From Balanoglossus misakiensis (lineage: Eukaryota > Hemichordata), in assembly GCA_040954595.2 (NCBI GenBank), contig CM082595.2, positions 9,424,001-9,488,000 on the forward strand: a stretch of DNA of 64,000 bases, written 5' to 3'. Below are positions 59,101-64,000 of the stretch, piece after piece. The notes beneath the pieces were generated by a model. It ran no database searches. It had not been told where the DNA came from and was given only the letters and a program-made list of their open reading frames with translations. Positions within the stretch are counted from its first letter, which is position 1; each line of letters begins with the position of its first letter. The position numbers and the translations under genes are program-made.

Positions 59101-60240
59101 GGAAACTGCAAAACAAAAAATTGCAAAGCAATCAAACAAAAATGGCAAAAATTGTCCACAAAAACTATATTGACAGTTCCATCATAGGATTTGTTAAAAT
59201 GTCGTGATAACACACCTAGAAACCTGCAAACCAAATTTCAAAGAACTGTGAGTAGAGGTTTTTGAGTATTTGACCAAAATCACCCCAAAAATATACTTCA
59301 AACCAGATATTAACTGAATATGCTCACGTGCAGTACTGTGATTGGTTGACAGAATAACAAGATTAGAAAAACCATTGTTAAACCAATTTGGTTTATAGTG
59401 TTTATGGTGTAAGGGTTGTGTGTTGCACCATTGTGAAATGTAAACATGTTTGTGGAATTGTTGCCTTGTCAATTTTTGTAAGGGGTTATGAGTCATGTAC
59501 CCCATCCTGAACTGCATAAAAAGATAAGTCTATGGAATTCTAAAACTCGTTGATCAAAAATGGCAAGAAATATACCAAAAAGTATGAATATTTCACCAGA
59601 TTTCAACAAATCTGATTTCTGTTCATGCCTAAGAACCTCTTTAACAAGTTTCAATAAGGAAGACATTTTGGCAAACAACAGGTAATTCAGACAAATCTGA
59701 CTGATATCACATATATGAATTCCCATTCAAAGTTTCCAATCAATTGGACTTGTGGTTTTACTGAAGACTATTTGGCCAAACCCTGCAGAATTCCCAAAAA
59801 ATACAATTATGCAAATTTCTTTACAATTTGATCATATCTGACTGAGATCACCCCTAGAAACCCAAATACAAAGTATCTAAACAATTGCACTTACAGTTTC
59901 ACGGGATTTGATTTTTTGACAAAAACAGGAAATATTGCCCAAAAATGCATTTTTGCAAATTTCACCACCGTTTGCACAAATGTGATTCAGGTAAGCCCTA
60001 TGAACCTCCATACCAAGTTTCCAATCAATTGGACATGTAATTTCAGAGAAGAATTTTTTTTAACAAAACTGCAGAAAATTCCCCCAAAAATTCATAAAAA
60101 ATAGCAAACGCCAGATACTGACTCCACCTGAACAAAATCATACGAGGTCTTCCCATAGTACTTGCACACCAATGCACGCCAATTTTTAACTGAATCTGAT
60201 CCGCTGTTATTAAGTTTTTCAATTTTGACTACTTGAACAT
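59100..60240 (+). repeat. Decayed tandem repeat, unit about 142 bp
   Basis: The anchor aagtttccaatcaattggac (59729 and 60015) and its variant aagtatctaaacaattgcac (59871) are 142 and 144 bp apart. Each is followed by a tttca/tttac-ga segment, a tttttgaca/tttggcca-like stretch, aa-tgca-aattt and a ctgatt-ag-t-acccc segment. More decayed units extend left to about 59200. Confidence 0.65.
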
Positions 60241-61380
60241 TTTTCCAGTTAATAACAGTATGCATTTTTTTGCAATAACAATTTCTATGTACACACTAAA
60301 TATCAGTAGTTTCAAGTTTTTGATGTTGATGGACATACACATACATACATCAATACATTTAGACGAAACTGATCCATTCGCAAAATACATAATTCTGTAT
60401 GAGGCACACATACAGACATACATAGACGACGGACACCAACTTATGCTATAAGCTGACATTGATATACATGTTAGCCAAAAACCAAAATCAACCTCAAAAT
60501 AGACATTAAAATATATTGCACCACCATGAGAAGACAAATTCATATTGTCAAAGTACGTAGTCTCTGTGATAAGATTCCATACACACAAAATGGTAACCTT
60601 GGAAGTCCAGCTGACGTAGTTATGCAATGGCGTCTCGTGTATTCCGTCGCCAAAAAATCATCGTAAAATTGATAGTCGGGGTCACAATTCAAGACGACTT
60701 TCTCTAAATTCTTTATGAATGGATTAAATCGAAATCGAAATGTTGACGTATGACGTACGGAATGAGATCTGAACAGACATTCAATGTTATCATTCTCGCT
60801 CGATCACATATTGGGTAAGCCATCTAGCAATCGCTATATAGTATTGGCGATAACAGACTGTCTATAAACTCACAAAACGGATTTTACTGTTGAGTGTGAT
60901 CAACCGCCACGTTATTTTTCTCTGAACAATAGACAAATAGAAAGCCTGGTGACATTTTGAGATTGACTGCGTGAGGACCACAATATGCGTGAATCATTTA
61001 CGGTTTGTCTTGATGAATGGGTCACGTCATAGTCATAACGCGGATTCGGCTGCACGCCAACTATCCGCCATATTGTCTCCACTAACTTACTCGTAAGTAG
61101 TTTCAAACTTCATTTGAAAAGAGTATTCGTCTGACGGTCCTGTAGATTAACAATTTACGCTCTATGAAGCAACTAAACAACGTTAGCTTCCTTGTGGATT
61201 CACGTAGGGAAGTTATTCGTAACGACGGGTACAGCGTCTGAGCATGGACAGAACCACGGCAATATCGCCAGGAATGTCTCATTTCACAGCGCCCTCAAAC
61301 TGTCGATCTCCTCAAACTATCGTTTCCACTGGTCATATATGCGGCATTAACGAAAGCTCACATAGACAATCATGTAATAG
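60241..61380. other. Non-coding DNA with a CpG-containing stretch
   Basis: 60300-60440 has a cacatacatacat-type tract and a acgacggacacc end seen in dispersed invertebrate repeats. 60620-61330 is less AT-rich, with scattered CpG and ccgccatattgtctcc near 61066. It could be promoter-like, but there is no core promoter or coding exon I can support. Confidence 0.35.
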
Positions 61381-61526
61381 AAAAATTAAAACTTAAATAA
61401 CTTCATTAATATCAAAGCCACACGCACCAAAACCTTTTCAGTTCTTGCCATATGATATCTGAACCTGTGTACTAAATTTGGTTGAAATCGGTTCAGCGGT
61501 TCTTTAGATATCGGGTATACAGACAG

Positions 61527-61536
61527 ACACACACAC

Positions 61537-61567
<31 letters not shown>
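61527..61567 (+). repeat. CA/CATA microsatellite
   Basis: The tract is cacacacacacat, then three catacatac steps, then cacacacaca. It sits inside a dispersed repeat whose left part reads ggttgaaatcggttcagcgg. Confidence 0.9.
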
Positions 61568-61580
61568 TCGATAAACCATA

Positions 61581-61605
61581 AGCTCACGTGATTTTCACGT
61601 GAGCT
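61581..61605. repeat. Perfect palindrome with two CACGTG boxes
   Basis: Arms AGCTCACGTG and CACGTGAGCT are separated by ATTTT. This is a 10-bp perfect stem with a 5-base loop, each arm holding an E-box. It directly follows the microsatellite and probably is the end of the same dispersed repeat. Confidence 0.85.
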
Positions 61606-62362
61606 AAAAATGAAAAAAAATCCATGAGGTCTCAAAATGAATACACACCAATTTCTAAAGCAATTTGACCAGTTTCCACCAATTTCACATTGGTCCCAGT
61701 GGTAGATAGACATATACGAAATGGGAACCAAAGAATAAAACACATTTCAAAGATTTAACACATCTTTTTCCTCAAGAGTGTTTTTCAAATCTTCTCCACA
61801 TCCTTCAAAATCGCCACCATAAAGCCATATTACTTGTAGTGCTTATGTTTGTCATATCTAGGTGATGCATACCACTATAGATGTGTACCCTTTGTATAGA
61901 GGCAGATTAAACAGGTGTGGTACCTGTTAAATATCTGACTTCTTTAAATTACAGCCACAATCGTCAGTCAACAAGATGTTCATGTAGATGTATACCTAGC
62001 AGTAAGCTTATTTAGATTGACAAATCTTAGATGAAAATAATGAAAAAGTGGCACAACCCTTAGGGCTTTAACTAGCAGCTTTATGCCAGATGAGTTCGAG
62101 TCTAACGATGTAATGTTGACATTAAGGTTTCATTGAAATAACTTGGGAACCTCTCTACTATTTGAAGCACCAAAGCTGTGAAAAACTTCCTTCTTTCCCT
62201 GAGTTTTTTATGAATATGTTCTAATCTGGGACAACAATTTGTTGCCAAGTGTCTTGACCCCTTTACCAAATGTCAGGGACCGGATTTTTTTCAGCAAAAT
62301 TTCAAATAACCTTGGCTGATTTTTTACCTACTTTCACATATTGGGTAGCATGAAACAAAGTA
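61606..62362. other. Non-coding AT-rich DNA
   Basis: I see no gene, conserved site or strong repeat. Open frames are below 80 codons and without motif. Confidence 0.45.
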
Positions 62363-63560
62363 TGGCTTCCAGAAGGGTTATAGATACAGTGTTTTGTAAT
62401 AACAAGAATTAACATGAAACTATAATTTCATGGTTAATTTAGGACCGCCTTAATCTATGGTAATGTCATTAAATATTTGCATATCTAATTGTAGGCTATC
62501 AAGTGGAGGGAGAAACCTAAACATGGACAACATTGGGGTCAAAATTGTTTGACAGAACTTTGGGTGACTTTGGGTAAACCTTGACCAACATTACTATATC
62601 TTGGCATCCAGAGCAGATGCAACCTTGACACTTGGAGTGATGGAAATGCATAATGGAGTATTATGTCTCAGCTAGTCACAGTGCTTTTGCTGTGTTTTAT
62701 GTCTTTTATTCAGCCAAATTAGATGTTTTTTAGTACACATTGGCTTTGTTTGCCAGTACTTTTTAGCTGGTCACACTGCCTTAAGACAATGTATTCTCAA
62801 AATACCATGCAATCATTATGAAGCATATACAGCAGACAAAGTTATGGTATGACTGAACTTGCCCTTCTTTGTGACTAAAGCATGACCGGCCTGTCTTAGG
62901 TGGCCCCTACCTAGGGGCTTTACCCGTCATTGGCTCACAGTCTGAGAAATCAGCTCTGCAGGGAAGTTAACGATGTAACCCACCATTAAAGCTTGGATTT
63001 CCGCTTTTTGTATCTGATGCCTGGCTGAGGCCTTCTTAGGATCTACCCAACGCTGAGTAGGCTATCCCGTCATTGGCACACAGTCTCAGGGAGGGAGTCC
63101 AAAGTTCAGTATACCAGCAAAGCCTTTATATTGTCCATTCTTTTTAAGAGAAGGCTGGCTGCTGTAGAAAAATGTTGATCTCAAATGTATCATGTCCAAA
63201 AAAAGGCAGACTTCCAGCCCTATTGGTTAGGCTGGCATTAGGTATGTACATAATTAATGAGGCAAGACATAATATTCCATTACATAGTTCCATAACTCCA
63301 AGTGTCAAGGATGTATCTGTGCCGGATGCCAAGATATAGGAATGTAGGTCAAAGTTTACCCAAGATCACCCAAAAGTTTGTCAACAGATTTTGACCCCTG
63401 AGTTGTCCATGTCCAGGTTACCACATCCACTAGAATAAGATATGCACATATTTAATGAGGTTACCATAGCTCAAGGGGGTCTTTAATTAACCATCAACAT
63501 TTAGTTTCATATTAATGCATGTTAATATAATACACTGTATCTATAACCCTACTGGTAAGC
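62363..63560. mobile_element. Inverted repeat with about 300-bp arms and a 590-bp spacer
   Basis: Left arm 62363-62670 (ggcttccagaagggttatagatacag ... ggagtattatgtct) pairs with right arm 63263-63560 in reverse. Shared blocks are gggttatagatacagtgt, catggacaac, ttgggtgac/ttgggtgat, atatcttggcatcc, ccttgacacttggag and tattatgtct. The right arm is flanked by direct repeats ccctattggttaggct (63219) and ccctactggtaagcct (63548). No transposase is present. It is probably a non-autonomous DNA element. The spacer holds two diverged cccgtcattgg-cacagtct repeats (62927 and 63067). Confidence 0.65.
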
Positions 63561-64000
63561 CTAGAATTAGGTACATGCGAAAGTTTTTGACAAGATAGAT
63601 AAGTTGTAAAATATGTACATGAACCTGACAATTGACTTAAAATAACATAAGGCAGACTTGATACTTATCGGAGATAGATACTAATAACAACAGTGATGTT
63701 AATTACACTGGGAATGTTTGTCTTATTATAGCTACATGTAAAAGACTGCTTGAGGTAATGTAATTAAAGTGACCACTTGCGATTCACCTTCAAAGTGCTA
63801 TGCAAGTCTACGGTACATTGTTTTTCCAATGATTGGACAAAGGATATTCATAATGTGTAATTAAGGCTGGATAGCATTTTCAATGTAATAAGCCCTGCCT
63901 TCACTATAATCTTACGCCAAATCAACATTGTTCAATTTATGTTAATAATTTCACTAAGGGATACTTGTTACATCAAATTTCCCAGCAAGGGGTGTCAGAT
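63561..64000. other. Non-coding AT-rich DNA to window end
   Basis: I see no gene, RNA or strong repeat. Confidence 0.5.

Noticed and set aside
60620-61330. CpG-rich promoter with a first exon
   Set aside because: CpG is only mildly raised, and no TATA/initiator arrangement, donor site or coding exon could be supported.

Overview
The window is eukaryotic nuclear DNA, probably from a marine invertebrate. It has spliced-exon fragments with GT/AG borders, a Ty3/gypsy LTR retrotransposon, several terminal-inverted-repeat elements and a very long AT-rich satellite. I see no prokaryotic gene organisation, rRNA, tRNA or CRISPR. The style of the dispersed repeats (agagggcgct boxes, aaaatggccgcc boxes, a CACGTG hairpin beside a CA/CATA microsatellite) suggests a lancelet, hemichordate, echinoderm or mollusc, but the sequence does not fix the phylum.

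Layout. (1) 1-35303 is a head-to-tail satellite with a 78-bp monomer, organised into several local higher-order periods (about 576, 1012, 1426, 1732 and 1747 bp). It is interrupted once, at 24878-26136, by a 1259-bp fold-back element with a TA target duplication. (2) 35304-42412 starts with three 309-bp tandem units and continues into single-copy-like DNA. The segment 35022-38716, including about 280 bp of satellite, is repeated in tandem as 38717-42412 and is almost identical. (3) 42213-48340 holds scattered exons, in both orientations, of a gene encoding an OB-fold (RPA-like) nucleic-acid-binding domain. One intron carries a long inverted-repeat element (43050-47514) whose 2066-bp core is itself duplicated in tandem. 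(4) 48341-49782 is GC-rich, arginine/serine-rich, frame-broken coding sequence that reads in frame from the last OB exon. (5) 49783-54542 is a minus-strand Ty3/gypsy element with 204-bp LTRs that differ at one base, an intact 1087-codon pol and a gag with one frameshift. (6) 54543-64000 is gene-poor mosaic repeat DNA with a Harbinger-like MITE, decayed 142-160-bp tandem units, a CACGTG palindrome and a 290-bp-armed inverted repeat.

The only long intact protein gene is the retrotransposon pol. The OB-fold exons are the only plausible host coding sequence and look like shuffled, mostly broken copies. Satellite reading frames arise because 78 bp is 26 codons, and I do not count them as genes. 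The locus looks recently and repeatedly rearranged: two near-identical tandem duplications, one young LTR element, nested TIR elements and locally homogenised satellite blocks. Some of this could also be an assembly effect such as uncollapsed haplotypes, which only long reads can settle.
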